From contig CAZUZS010000009.1 in NCBI GenBank assembly GCA_964624795.1, positions 1 to 64,000 on the forward strand: 64,000 bases of DNA, given 5' to 3'. Origin of the DNA: CAZUZS01 sp964624795. Its GTDB lineage: Bacteria > Calditrichota > Calditrichia > RBG-13-44-9. The notes beneath the pieces are model-generated. The model had not been told where the DNA came from, ran no database searches, and saw only the letters and a program-made list of their open reading frames with translations. Made by a program: the position numbers and the translations under genes. Below, one piece after another: positions 1 through 8,700 of this stretch; position 1 is the first letter of the stretch; each line of letters opens with the position of its first letter.

Positions 1-4
1 GATC

Positions 5-547
5 TCACCTTTCCTCACACCGTATCTTCAACGCATCCTGGCAATTGGGACAAAACTGATCCCGCTTTAAATCAATGTCTTCAACGTAGGTGGAGGAGTG
101 CATCACGCATTCATAATTGGGGCAATGAATCAATCCCAGCGTATGCCCCAGCTCGTGCAGGATTTCCTTGACCAGGCGATTGTGCTGCAGCGCCTTGTCT
201 TCCGGCAAACCGTAGAAAGGATTCCGCAGCCGGAAGGAAGAAACGATGGCGCCCTTCCCGCCTAATTGCGCTTCGCCAAACAGGAATGTTAAAATGGGAA
301 TGTAAATATCAACGTTTGTGATCCCGACGATTTTGGTGCCGTCCTCGGGAATCAGGCTCAGAATGTGGGCCAATATCAGGGTGGAGTGGTATTGCTTCCG
401 CTCAGCGGAGAAGAACAGCTTGAGATCCACCCCCGGCGCCATACTTTCGAATGGAAACGGCAGGCAGCGCTGCAGGTCCCCGGCGATGGCATCCCGCGAA
501 GCGAAAAAATGATCGTTGAGAAATGCAAGATATATTTTCTGGTCCAC
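5..547 (-). CDS. amzA: Archaemetzincin-like zinc metalloprotease (peptidase M54)
   Basis: This 180-residue protein carries the full archaemetzincin signature: H131-E132-x-x-H135 with a third ligand H141, followed at once by C142, then C147, M149 and a C166-x-x-C169 pair. In this family the three His bind the catalytic zinc and the four Cys bind a structural zinc. Length and layout match known M54 proteins. There is no signal peptide, so it should be cytosolic. The start is GTG at 547, directly after the TAA stop of the upstream sigma-54 regulator (548-550), so translation is probably coupled. The substrate is unknown. The family call is firm and the role is open. Confidence 0.9.
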   Translation of the reverse strand: MDQKIYLAFLNDHFFASRDAIAGDLQRCLPFPFESMAPGVDLKLFFSAERKQYHSTLILAHILSLIPEDGTKIVGITNVDIYIPILTFLFGEAQLGGKGAIVSSFRLRNPFYGLPEDKALQHNRLVKEILHELGHTLGLIHCPNYECVMHSSTYVEDIDLKRDQFCPNCQDALKIRCEER

Positions 548-1888
548 TTAGCGCTGGATGTCGTATTTTTTGAGTTTATTGTAAAGGGTCACCCGGTCGA
601 TGCCCAGCAGGCTGGCGGCGCGGGTTACATTTCCGCCGGCATCCTTCAGGATTTTCCGGATGTGCTCCTTTTCCACATCTTCCAGGCTGGTCTGGTTTTC
701 GGTGCTCTTTTCCCGGCCGTTGAGGTGCAGCGGCAAATCTTCCAGGCTGATCTCCGACCTTTTCCCGATCACCATCGCCCGTTCGATGGCATTTTCCAGC
801 TCCCGCACATTGCCCGGCCAGGAATAGGCCAACATAAGCTCTTCTGCCGCAGGCGAGATTTTCTTCACCGGCTTGCCCATGGAACGGGCATACTTCCCGA
901 TAAAGTGCAAAGCCAGCGGCAGGATGTCGGACCGGCGTTCGCGTAGCGGCGGCAGGAAAATGGAGAACACGTTGATCCGGTAGTAGAGATCTTCACGGAA
1001 TTTTTCTTCCTCCACCAGCTTCTCGAGGTTCTTGTTAGTCGCGCAGATCAGCCGGAAATCGACCCGGATTTCCTCGCTGCCGCCCAGCCGGGTAAAGCGC
1101 TTCCCCTCCAGCACGCGCAGCAGGTCGACCTGCATCTTGGGCGTGATGTCGCCGATCTCATCAAGAAAAAGCGAGCCGCCGTTGGCCAGCTCAATCTTCC
1201 CCTTCCGGCGATACTGGGCGCCGGTGAATGCACCTTTCTCGTGACCGAACAGCTCGCTCTCCAGCAGCGACTCCGGAATGGCACCACAATTAACCGCCAC
1301 GATGGGAAAATAGCGCCGTTTGCTGTGGCTGTGAATGGCTCGCGCGATCAGCTCCTTGCCGGTGCCGCTTTCGCCGCGGATGAGAACAGTGGAGTCGGTT
1401 TCGGCCACCGTGTTCACCATTTCGTAGACACGCTTCATCTCGTCGCTCTCGCCCACCAGCTCGTCGGTTCCCGCCAGCTCGGAGATCTTCTCTTTCAACT
1501 GGATGTTCTCTTCCGTCAGATCCTTCTGCTTGATGGCGTTGCGCACCAGGCGGGAAAGATCGTCCGGATCGAACGGCTTAGTGACGTAATCGAAGGCGCC
1601 CAACTTGAGCGCTTCCACAGCGGTGTCCACCGAAGCATAGGCGGTCATGATGATGATAATTGCCTCAGCATCAATTTCCTTAATCTTCTTTTGCAGGGTG
1701 ATGCCATCCATGCCCGGCATCTTGATATCCAGCAAGATCAGATCAAACGGTCCGCCGTGCATTTTGTTGAGCGCCGCCTCGGCACTTTCGGCGGTTTCTA
1801 CTTTGAAGCCGTCTTCCAGAAACCACTCCTCCAGCGAGCCCCGCACGGAAAGCTCATCATCGACAATCATAATTTTGTAAGGTCTCAT
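548..1888 (-). CDS. Sigma-54-dependent response regulator (NtrC family)
   Basis: The 446-residue protein has three domains: a receiver (phosphoacceptor D54, conserved K104), an AAA+ sigma-54 activation domain (Walker A GESGTGKE at 172-179 and an intact GAFTGA loop that contacts sigma-54), and a C-terminal Fis-type helix-turn-helix. Phosphorylation should drive oligomerisation and open-complex formation at -24/-12 promoters. The heme-type sensor kinase gene lies just upstream on the same strand across an assembly gap and is the likely partner. The archaemetzincin gene follows with no spacer. Likely targets include the sigma-54 promoter before hdrC (inference). Confidence 0.95.
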   Translation of the reverse strand: MRPYKIMIVDDELSVRGSLEEWFLEDGFKVETAESAEAALNKMHGGPFDLILLDIKMPGMDGITLQKKIKEIDAEAIIIIMTAYASVDTAVEALKLGAFDYVTKPFDPDDLSRLVRNAIKQKDLTEENIQLKEKISELAGTDELVGESDEMKRVYEMVNTVAETDSTVLIRGESGTGKELIARAIHSHSKRRYFPIVAVNCGAIPESLLESELFGHEKGAFTGAQYRRKGKIELANGGSLFLDEIGDITPKMQVDLLRVLEGKRFTRLGGSEEIRVDFRLICATNKNLEKLVEEEKFREDLYYRINVFSIFLPPLRERRSDILPLALHFIGKYARSMGKPVKKISPAAEELMLAYSWPGNVRELENAIERAMVIGKRSEISLEDLPLHLNGREKSTENQTSLEDVEKEHIRKILKDAGGNVTRAASLLGIDRVTLYNKLKKYDIQR

Positions 1889-1929
1889 ACTGCGTTACCC
1901 TTAATCGTTGTTTTTTGTCTCACATCAAA

Positions 1930-2029
1930 NNNNNNNNNNNNNNNNNNNNNNNNNNNNNNNNNNNNNNNNNNNNNNNNNNNNNNNNNNNNNNNNNNNNNNN
2001 NNNNNNNNNNNNNNNNNNNNNNNNNNNNN
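1930..2029. other. Assembly gap of 100 N
   Basis: Exactly 100 undetermined bases separate the kinase and regulator genes. The round number indicates a scaffolding placeholder, so the true distance is unknown. The kinase stop codon lies just outside the gap, so neither gene is cut. Confidence 0.98.
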
Positions 2030-2033
2030 GTAT

Positions 2034-3689
2034 TTACGACTCGATTTTCCCGGAATCGTTATTGTTTTCGCCATTTTGTTCCATTGGCAGCTCGATGAAG
2101 AACGTAGTGCCCTCCCCTTCCTTGGACTCAACCCAGATGCGGCCTTTGTGCCGCTGAACAATTCCGTACACCACCGCCAGTCCCAGGCCAACTCCTTTTT
2201 TGTCCTTCTTGGTGGTAACAAACGGCTCGAAGATCTTTCCCCGTACCTCCTCCGAGATTCCCACCCCGGTATCTTTGACAGAGATCAGAATATGGTTCAA
2301 CTCACCATACACATTTCTGGCCGCTATCTCCAGTTGCCCGCCTCCCGGCATGGCTTCAACCGCATTTACGATCAGCGCCACAAGCGCCTGCAGAAGCTGG
2401 TCCGAATCGCAAATTATGTTCGCCGGCTCGATTTCCACGTGGCTGCTGGCTTCCACATTAGCCAATTCCATGTGGTGCTTCACGATTCCCATCGCCCGTT
2501 CGACTATTCCATGTAAATTGCAGGGCTGGAAGTGGGTGGAAGTTCCCCTGGCAAATGCCAGCAGGTTGCGAACAATGTTCCCACAGCGCATGGATTCGGA
2601 CTGGATCAGGTCAAGATCCTTTATCATCTTGTCCTTGTTCCCGTCAAACTGGAGGCTTTTGCTCACCCGTTTCTGCAGCAGCTTGGCGTAGGTTACTATG
2701 CCCGCCAGCGGATTATTCAGCTCGTGGGCGACCGTGGCTGCCATTTTTCCCAGGGAAGCCATCTTCTCCACCTGCAGCATATTGTGGTGCATCTGTTCCA
2801 GTTCCTCGGTTTTTTCCTCCACCCGCTTTTCAAGTTTTGTTGACCAGTCTTTCAACTCGGTATAGGCCTTTTTGAGATTCTCCGCCATGTTGTTGAAGGA
2901 ACGGGCCAGCATACCCAGTTCGTCCCTGCGCTCCAGCGTTATGCGGTAATCCAGATCGCCGGTGGCGAGCCGGATGGTTCCGGTTTGCAGCGTGTGAATC
3001 GGACGGTAAATGAGGAGATAGACGATTCCCCCAAAGAGGAAAGCAGCGAGAACCACCAGGATTATCGAAACCGTAAGCACCGCCCAGCGGGTTTTCACCT
3101 CTGCCAGGTCCAGCTCACCCAGTGTCATCTGCACGTCCAGCACACCAAGAATTGTCTGGTCGGGCTGGTGAGCATGGCAAACCTGGTTGCTGCATTCCGG
3201 GGCATTTTTTATGGGATTGATCAATCCCATGATGCGGCGGCCGTCCGGAGACTGGTAAATACGGGTTTTCTTTTTAGTCGGAAGCGATTGGATGGGTTGA
3301 TTGGCGGCGTGACAAGCATAGCAAGCCTCCGCTTTCATGTCCACAATCTGGCCGGTTTCCGATTCTTTTGTGGAGAATTTGATCTCCCCTTTTTTGTTAT
3401 AAATACGAATCAATTCCATTCCCGGCTCGGCACCCATCACTACGATAGCTCGATACAGCTCGTCCCGTTCGTTGGTCAGCATATAGCGATAAAGTGATTT
3501 CTTTATTATATCGCTCACGCGATAAGCACTCAGGCCAATCAAATCCTCATAAATCCGTTTTTGCTTTGTCGAATAAATCGTGCTATACAAGCCAAACAAT
3601 ACCAGCACCAGCATCAAAGAGAGAAGAAACAGTTTAAAGCTGATTGAGTGATAATAGCTGATCAGATATTTTTTTGCTCGTTTTCTCAT
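2034..3689 (-). CDS. Membrane sensor histidine kinase with periplasmic c-type heme motifs
   Basis: The order of the 551 residues is: transmembrane helix (about 18-38), extracytoplasmic domain (40-200), second helix (about 203-227), HAMP linker, coiled coil, HisKA box with H322 in an AHELNNP motif, and a HATPase domain with DTGVGI and GVGLGL boxes. The external domain has a CxxCH motif at 123-127 and a C-x4-CH motif at 166-172, both possible covalent heme c sites. This suggests a redox, O2 or NO sensor. It is probably the partner of the adjacent sigma-54 regulator. Heme attachment is inferred from motifs only. Confidence 0.9.
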   Translation of the reverse strand: MRKRAKKYLISYYHSISFKLFLLSLMLVLVLFGLYSTIYSTKQKRIYEDLIGLSAYRVSDIIKKSLYRYMLTNERDELYRAIVVMGAEPGMELIRIYNKKGEIKFSTKESETGQIVDMKAEACYACHAANQPIQSLPTKKKTRIYQSPDGRRIMGLINPIKNAPECSNQVCHAHQPDQTILGVLDVQMTLGELDLAEVKTRWAVLTVSIILVVLAAFLFGGIVYLLIYRPIHTLQTGTIRLATGDLDYRITLERRDELGMLARSFNNMAENLKKAYTELKDWSTKLEKRVEEKTEELEQMHHNMLQVEKMASLGKMAATVAHELNNPLAGIVTYAKLLQKRVSKSLQFDGNKDKMIKDLDLIQSESMRCGNIVRNLLAFARGTSTHFQPCNLHGIVERAMGIVKHHMELANVEASSHVEIEPANIICDSDQLLQALVALIVNAVEAMPGGGQLEIAARNVYGELNHILISVKDTGVGISEEVRGKIFEPFVTTKKDKKGVGLGLAVVYGIVQRHKGRIWVESKEGEGTTFFIELPMEQNGENNNDSGKIES

Positions 3690-3717
3690 GGCTTATGTAA
3701 ATTTTTTCTCTAAACAA

Positions 3718-3747
3718 ATTATGCTATTTTGTTGAATAATTCAACAA
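3718..3747 (-). promoter_or_regulatory. Candidate sigma-70-type promoter of the heme-sensor kinase operon
   Basis: On the minus strand a TTGTTG -35-like box (3742-3747) and a CATAAT -10-like box (3718-3723) are separated by 18 bp, upstream of the kinase start at 3689. The -35 box lies within the inverted repeat at 3728-3748. Both boxes are imperfect, so this is a candidate only. Confidence 0.45.
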
Positions 3748-3748
3748 A
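3728..3748. promoter_or_regulatory. Perfect 10-bp inverted repeat, possible operator
   Basis: Two perfect 10-bp arms (left arm TTTGTTGAAT) flank one central base. The element overlaps the predicted -35 box of the kinase gene and lies about 380 bp from hdrC. A binding site for a dimeric regulator is plausible. Its AT-richness means chance cannot be excluded. Confidence 0.45.
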
Positions 3749-4063
3749 TTTTTAATTATTATGGTGAAAATGAAAATACCGTAGACCTGGGATAGCGGAA
3801 ATTCGGAATGTTGGGGATTTCACTACGATGCTGATTCCATACAATTTGCATCACTCCATTGCATTCTCATATTGTTGCGTAATTTTCAGTCGCAGCCTAA
3901 CCTCATCTTCTCCCATCTTGCCCTACCGTTTCCTTATTACCCGCCCAACCGGATACTTTGGAAACGCCCTTCATTTCGCTGTGCGATAATTGATTGTTCG
4001 TAATTTTTTTAAAATCAACAAATTGCCTAAGAAAAACATCTTTTCATAAGAGTACAAAATTAC

Positions 4064-4080
4064 AGGCATTAACTTTGCTA
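4064..4080 (+). promoter_or_regulatory. Sigma-54 (-24/-12) promoter of the hdr-mvh operon
   Basis: GG at 4065-4066 and GC at 4077-4078 are exactly 10 bp apart, in the context AGGCATT-AACT-TTGCT. The consensus is TGGCAC(G)-N4-TTGC(A/T). The -12 half is a full match and the -24 half keeps GGCA. Transcription would start near 4090, giving a leader of about 39 nt that includes a GGAGG ribosome site before hdrC. Two NtrC-type activators are encoded on either side of the operon. Confidence 0.75.
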
Positions 4081-4128
4081 CTTTTTTCATTTAGTAAATC
4101 GAAGCAACGAACCCCGGAGGATATATAG

Positions 4129-4701
4129 ATGAAAGTGCAGCGCAAGGTAAAATATGAAAACGAATTGGATCATGATTTCACAAAATGGGTGGCGCACGTT
4201 CCGGGTGGTGAACACATCCGGGAGTGCATCCAGTGCGGGACGTGTAGCAGCATCTGCCCCATGAGCGTTTATATGGACATCACTCCCCGCCGGTTGGTGG
4301 CAATGGCTGATGCAGGTTTCAAACAGGAAGTGCTCAGCAGTTTCACCATCTGGCTCTGCTCCTCCTGTTATGCCTGCCTGGTGAACTGCCCGAAAGACAT
4401 CAAGATCACCGACATCATGTATGCTTTCAAGAGGCGGGCAATAGAGGAGAAAATTTACCCTCACCCAAAATTCGCCATTCCGGTATTGGCCCGGGCGTTC
4501 GTCAAGATGGTGAGAAAATACGGGCGCACCACCGAAAGCTGGCTTGTGGTGAAACTGGCCATGAAAACCGGCATCATCGGCCTGTTTGGTATGGCGCCCC
4601 TGGGCATGAGATTGCTGCGCACTGGGAGAATGCGCTTTGGAAGGGAAAAAGTACAGAACCGCGAGCAAATCGAGAAAATATTTAAAGCGCTGGAGGCATG
4701 A
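4129..4701 (+). CDS. hdrC: Heterodisulfide reductase-like subunit C (2x[4Fe-4S])
   Basis: The 190-residue protein has two ferredoxin-type clusters: C33-x2-C36-x2-C39-x3-C43-P and C77-x2-C80-x2-C83-x3-C87-P. HdrC passes electrons between the HdrA flavin and the HdrB catalytic clusters. Length is typical for soluble HdrC and there are no membrane segments. It is the first gene of the hdrCBA-mvhDGA operon, with a GGAGG ribosome site and a sigma-54 promoter upstream, and its stop overlaps hdrB by 4 bp. Confidence 0.93.
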   Translation: MKVQRKVKYENELDHDFTKWVAHVPGGEHIRECIQCGTCSSICPMSVYMDITPRRLVAMADAGFKQEVLSSFTIWLCSSCYACLVNCPKDIKITDIMYAFKRRAIEEKIYPHPKFAIPVLARAFVKMVRKYGRTTESWLVVKLAMKTGIIGLFGMAPLGMRLLRTGRMRFGREKVQNREQIEKIFKALEA

Positions 4702-5594
4702 CGATGAAAAATTATTCTTACTACCCGGGATGCTCTATAAAAGGAACCGCCAGGCAGTATGAGGAATCACTCTTGGCGGTCTTCGAAGCGCTGGAGCTGA
4801 AACTGCAGGAACTGCCGGACTGGAACTGCTGCGGCGCTACCATGTACATGTCGGTTGACGAAAAGATGTCGTTCGCTCTCTCCGCCCGCAACCTGGCGAT
4901 TGCAGAGGAAACCGGCTGGGATCTGGTGACACCGTGCAGCGCCTGCTACATTGTGCTCATGAAAACCATGGATTATATCAAAAAATATCCGGAAATCCGC
5001 GCCAGCGTGGATAAGGCATTGACTGCCGCCGGGCTGGTCTACCGGGGAACCGCTCGTGTCCGGCATCCGCTGGAAGTGCTGATTCACGACCTGCGGAGAG
5101 AAACTATCCAGAACCGGGTTAGGATGCCGCTGCGTTCTTTTAAAATCGCACCATACTACGGCTGCCAGATTGTCCGCCCCTACAAAGAATTCGATCATCA
5201 AACTTACCCGCAATCCATGGATCACCTGTTCGAGCTGCTGGGCGCAGAAGTGATAGACTACCCGGTAAAAACCCGCTGCTGTGGCGGTTCGCTTACCGGC
5301 ACCATTGAAGAAGTCGGCCTGCGGATCAACTATATACTGTTGCAGGAAGCACATCGCCGGGGCGCCAATTGCATCGCAACCGTCTGCCCGCTGTGCCAGT
5401 TTAATCTTGAAGCCTACCAGAAAAAAATCCTGAAGAAATACAACGGAATGAAACCGCTCCCTATCCTCTATTTCACACAGGTGCTTGGCCTGGCATTCGG
5501 AATCCCGGCGGAGAAACTGGGCATCCAGCGCTCAATCGTTTCACCGCAAAAACTGGTGAGTTCGCTGGAGGTGCAGGAAGCAGCCGCGGTTTGA
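4698..5594 (+). CDS. hdrB: Heterodisulfide reductase-like subunit B (two CCG domains)
   Basis: Two complete CCG domains are visible in 298 residues: C12, C44-C45, C80-x2-C83, and C156, C194-C195, C230-x2-C233. In HdrB these ligate two noncubane [4Fe-4S] clusters that reduce a disulfide. The natural substrate in a bacterium without coenzyme M/B is unknown. The start overlaps the hdrC stop (ATGA), and a second ATG six bases later would give the shorter N-terminus MKNYSYYPGC. Confidence 0.93.
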   Translation: MTMKNYSYYPGCSIKGTARQYEESLLAVFEALELKLQELPDWNCCGATMYMSVDEKMSFALSARNLAIAEETGWDLVTPCSACYIVLMKTMDYIKKYPEIRASVDKALTAAGLVYRGTARVRHPLEVLIHDLRRETIQNRVRMPLRSFKIAPYYGCQIVRPYKEFDHQTYPQSMDHLFELLGAEVIDYPVKTRCCGGSLTGTIEEVGLRINYILLQEAHRRGANCIATVCPLCQFNLEAYQKKILKKYNGMKPLPILYFTQVLGLAFGIPAEKLGIQRSIVSPQKLVSSLEVQEAAAV

Positions 5595-5731
5595 TGAAAA
5601 TGATTGAAAGTGAATAGCCGGGTTTGCAGACCAAAACCGCAAGCTCCATTCTGCATTCCGCCTCATTCACGAATTTTGATCTCTGATAGAAATGAAAGAA
5701 AAATAAGACAAGATAGCTAACGGAGTTTCCA

Positions 5732-8700
5732 ATGAAAAATAATGGCGAAATAAAGGTTGGAGTTTACGTCTGCCACTGCGGCGCCAATATTGCCGGAAAA
5801 GTCAATATTCCGGAAGTGGTTGAATTCGCCCAAAAGCTGCCGAATGTGGAAATTGCCCGGGAATACAAATTCATGTGTTCCGATCCAGGGCAGGATCTCA
5901 TTAAACAGGATATCAAAAATCTTGGGGTAAACCGGGTGCTGGTCGCGTCCTGCTCTCCCCTGATGCACGAGGTCACTTTTCGCCGGGCGGTGCAGGAAGG
6001 CGGGGAGAATCCCTATTTCTTCCACATGGCAAATATCCGCGAGCATGTTTCCTGGGTTACCGATAATTCGGATCGGGCTACCGACAAGGCCAAAGCGCTG
6101 ATCGCCGCCGGCGTTAAGCGGGTTTATTTCAACGAGGCGCTGGAAAAACGCCATGTTCCGGTTCACCCGGACGCCATGGTGGTGGGTGGCGGAATTGCCG
6201 GCATCCAGGCGGCGCTTACGCTGGCGGATTCCGGGAAGAAGGTCTACCTGGTGGAGCGCGAGCCATCCATCGGCGGGCACATGGCAAAATTCGACAAGAC
6301 CTTCCCCACCCTGGATTGCGCCGCCTGTATTCTCACACCCAAAATGACGCAGGTAGCGGCGCATTCCAACATCGAGTTGCTCACATACTCGGAAGTACAG
6401 GCGGTGGATGGCTACGTGGGAAATTTCAAGGTAAGTGTGAGAAAAAAAGCTCGTTTTATCGATGAGGAAGCGTGCACCGGCTGCGGGGAGTGCGCAAAGG
6501 TCTGCCCGGTGGAAATTGCATCAGAGTTCGACGAAGGATTTGGCATGAGAAAGGCCATTTACCGCCCGTTCCCGCAATCGGTGCCCAACACCTACACCAT
6601 TTCGCGCAAGGGAATGCCTCCCTGCCAGGCGACCTGTAGTCTTCATCAGAATGCGCAGGCTTACATAAAACTGATCAGCGGCGGACGGTTCGAAGAAGCC
6701 CTGGATGTTATTCTGCGGGACAACCCGCTGCCATCGATCTGCGGGAGAGTCTGTTCCCATCCCTGCATGTCCATGTGCAGCCGCAACCGGGTGGATGACG
6801 CCATAAATGTGCCGGGACTAAAGCGTTTCGTCACCGACCAATTCCCGAATTTCGAACTGCCTGTACCGGATCCATCGCTTAAGCGAAAAGAGAAAATCGC
6901 CATCGTTGGCTCCGGGCCATCGGGACTCATGTGCGCTTATGAGTTGCGTCAACGAGGATACCAGGTGCAGATTTTTGAATCGGAGCCAATGCCGGGTGGT
7001 ATGTTGTCTATGGGGATTCCGGCTTTTCGCCTGCCACGGCACATCCTCAATGAAGAAATTGACCGGATGGAGAAGATCGGCGTATCGATTAAGTTGAACA
7101 CCAGGATTGGAAAGGATCTTAGCCTAAAGGATTTGCAGGAAAAATACGATGCCGTTTACCTGGCGATTGGCGCGGGTAGGGAAAAGCAATTAAATATCCC
7201 AAATGAAAATTTGCACGGCATCTGGGGTGGAATCGATTTTCTGAAGCGGGTGAATTCCGGTGAACAGATAAAACTGGGCAAGAGAGTGCTGGTAATCGGC
7301 GGCGGCAATTCCGCCATCGATGCAGCCCGCACCGCTGCCCGGACCGGCGCCGCGGAAGTTACCATCGTTTACCGTCGCAGCCGCAACGAGATGCCCGCCG
7401 ATCAACTGGAAATCGATGAAGCGGAAAAAGAGGGCGTGCGATTCTACTTCAATGCTGTGCCTCGTGAATTCGTTGGAAAAAACCGGGTTTCGGGGCTGGA
7501 ATGCATCCGCACCCGCCTGGGACATCCCGACGAAACCGGCCGCCGCCGGCCTGTTCCAATCCCGGGTTCGGAGTTCACACTTCCGTGCGACGCGGTGATT
7601 GTGACTATCGGGCAGATGCCGGACCTGGCTTCGCTACGCGATCGACTGGGGCTGGGCATTACCCAGTGGGATACGTTCGTTGCGGATCCCATGACGCTGG
7701 AAACCAATATTCCCGGCATTTTCGCCGGCGGCGATTGCGTCACCGGCCCGGACGTGGTAGTGAATGCAATGTTTGCCGGCCGCAAGGCAGCGATTTCCAT
7801 CGACCGCTATTTTAACAAACAGGATATGGTGGAAGGCCGTGAGCTGGAAGGTGCTTTTGAGCCCACTTTCGAATTCGATACCGATGGTGTTCCGGTGAAA
7901 TGGCGAATTGAGGTGCCGGCACTGGAAATTGAGCAGCGCCGCTCGTTCGATGAAGTCCATAGTGGTTACACACCGGAAATGGCGATGGAAGAGGCGGCCC
8001 GCTGCCTGGCTTGTGCCGGCTGCTGCGATTGCGAATTGTGCGTAAGCGCCTGCGAAGCAAAAGCAATTGATTACCACCAGAAAGACGAAATCAAAGAAAT
8101 TGAGGTCGGTTCGATAATTGTCGCCACCGGTTTCAAATCTTTTAACGCAGAGCGAATGCCGCAATACGGCTACAAGACCTTATCGAACGTCTATACCAGC
8201 CTCGAGATCGAGCGGTTGATAAATGCTGCCGGGCCTACCGGCGGGGAAATTATGCTGCGGGATGGGAACAAACCGCAATCAGTAGGAATCATCCACTGTG
8301 TCGGCTCCCGGGATGTAAACCACAACCGTTATTGCTCGCGGGTATGCTGCATGTATTCGCTGAAATTTGCCCATCTGCTGGGCGAGCGAACCGGCGCCGA
8401 AATCTACAATTTCTATATCGATATGCGGGCATTTGGCAAGGGGTATGAAGAATTCTACGACCGCGTTCTGGAAGAGGGGGCGCACATGATTCGAGGCCGC
8501 GTGGCGGAAGTGACCGATGTGGCGCTCGATCCTTCCGAGGAAGGGAAATTGGTGATCCGTGTGGAAGACACGATGATCGGCATGGTGCGTCGTATTCCGG
8601 TTGATATGGTAGTGCTCTCCACCGGGCTGGAGCCGCAACCGGATGCGCAGGAAGTTCGCCGCATCTTCAACATGTCCTGCAGCAATGAGGGATTCTTCCT

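Larger units (their letters stand above)
3690..4128. other. Divergent intergenic region between kinase and hdr operon
   Basis: This AT-rich 439-bp spacer separates the divergent kinase gene and hdrC. It contains a perfect inverted repeat near the kinase promoter and a sigma-54 promoter before hdrC, both listed separately. I see no convincing gene inside it. Confidence 0.7.

Noticed and set aside
1241..2098. Plus-strand reading frame across the first gap
   Set aside because: It runs through 100 N and is antisense to the response regulator. It has no domain.
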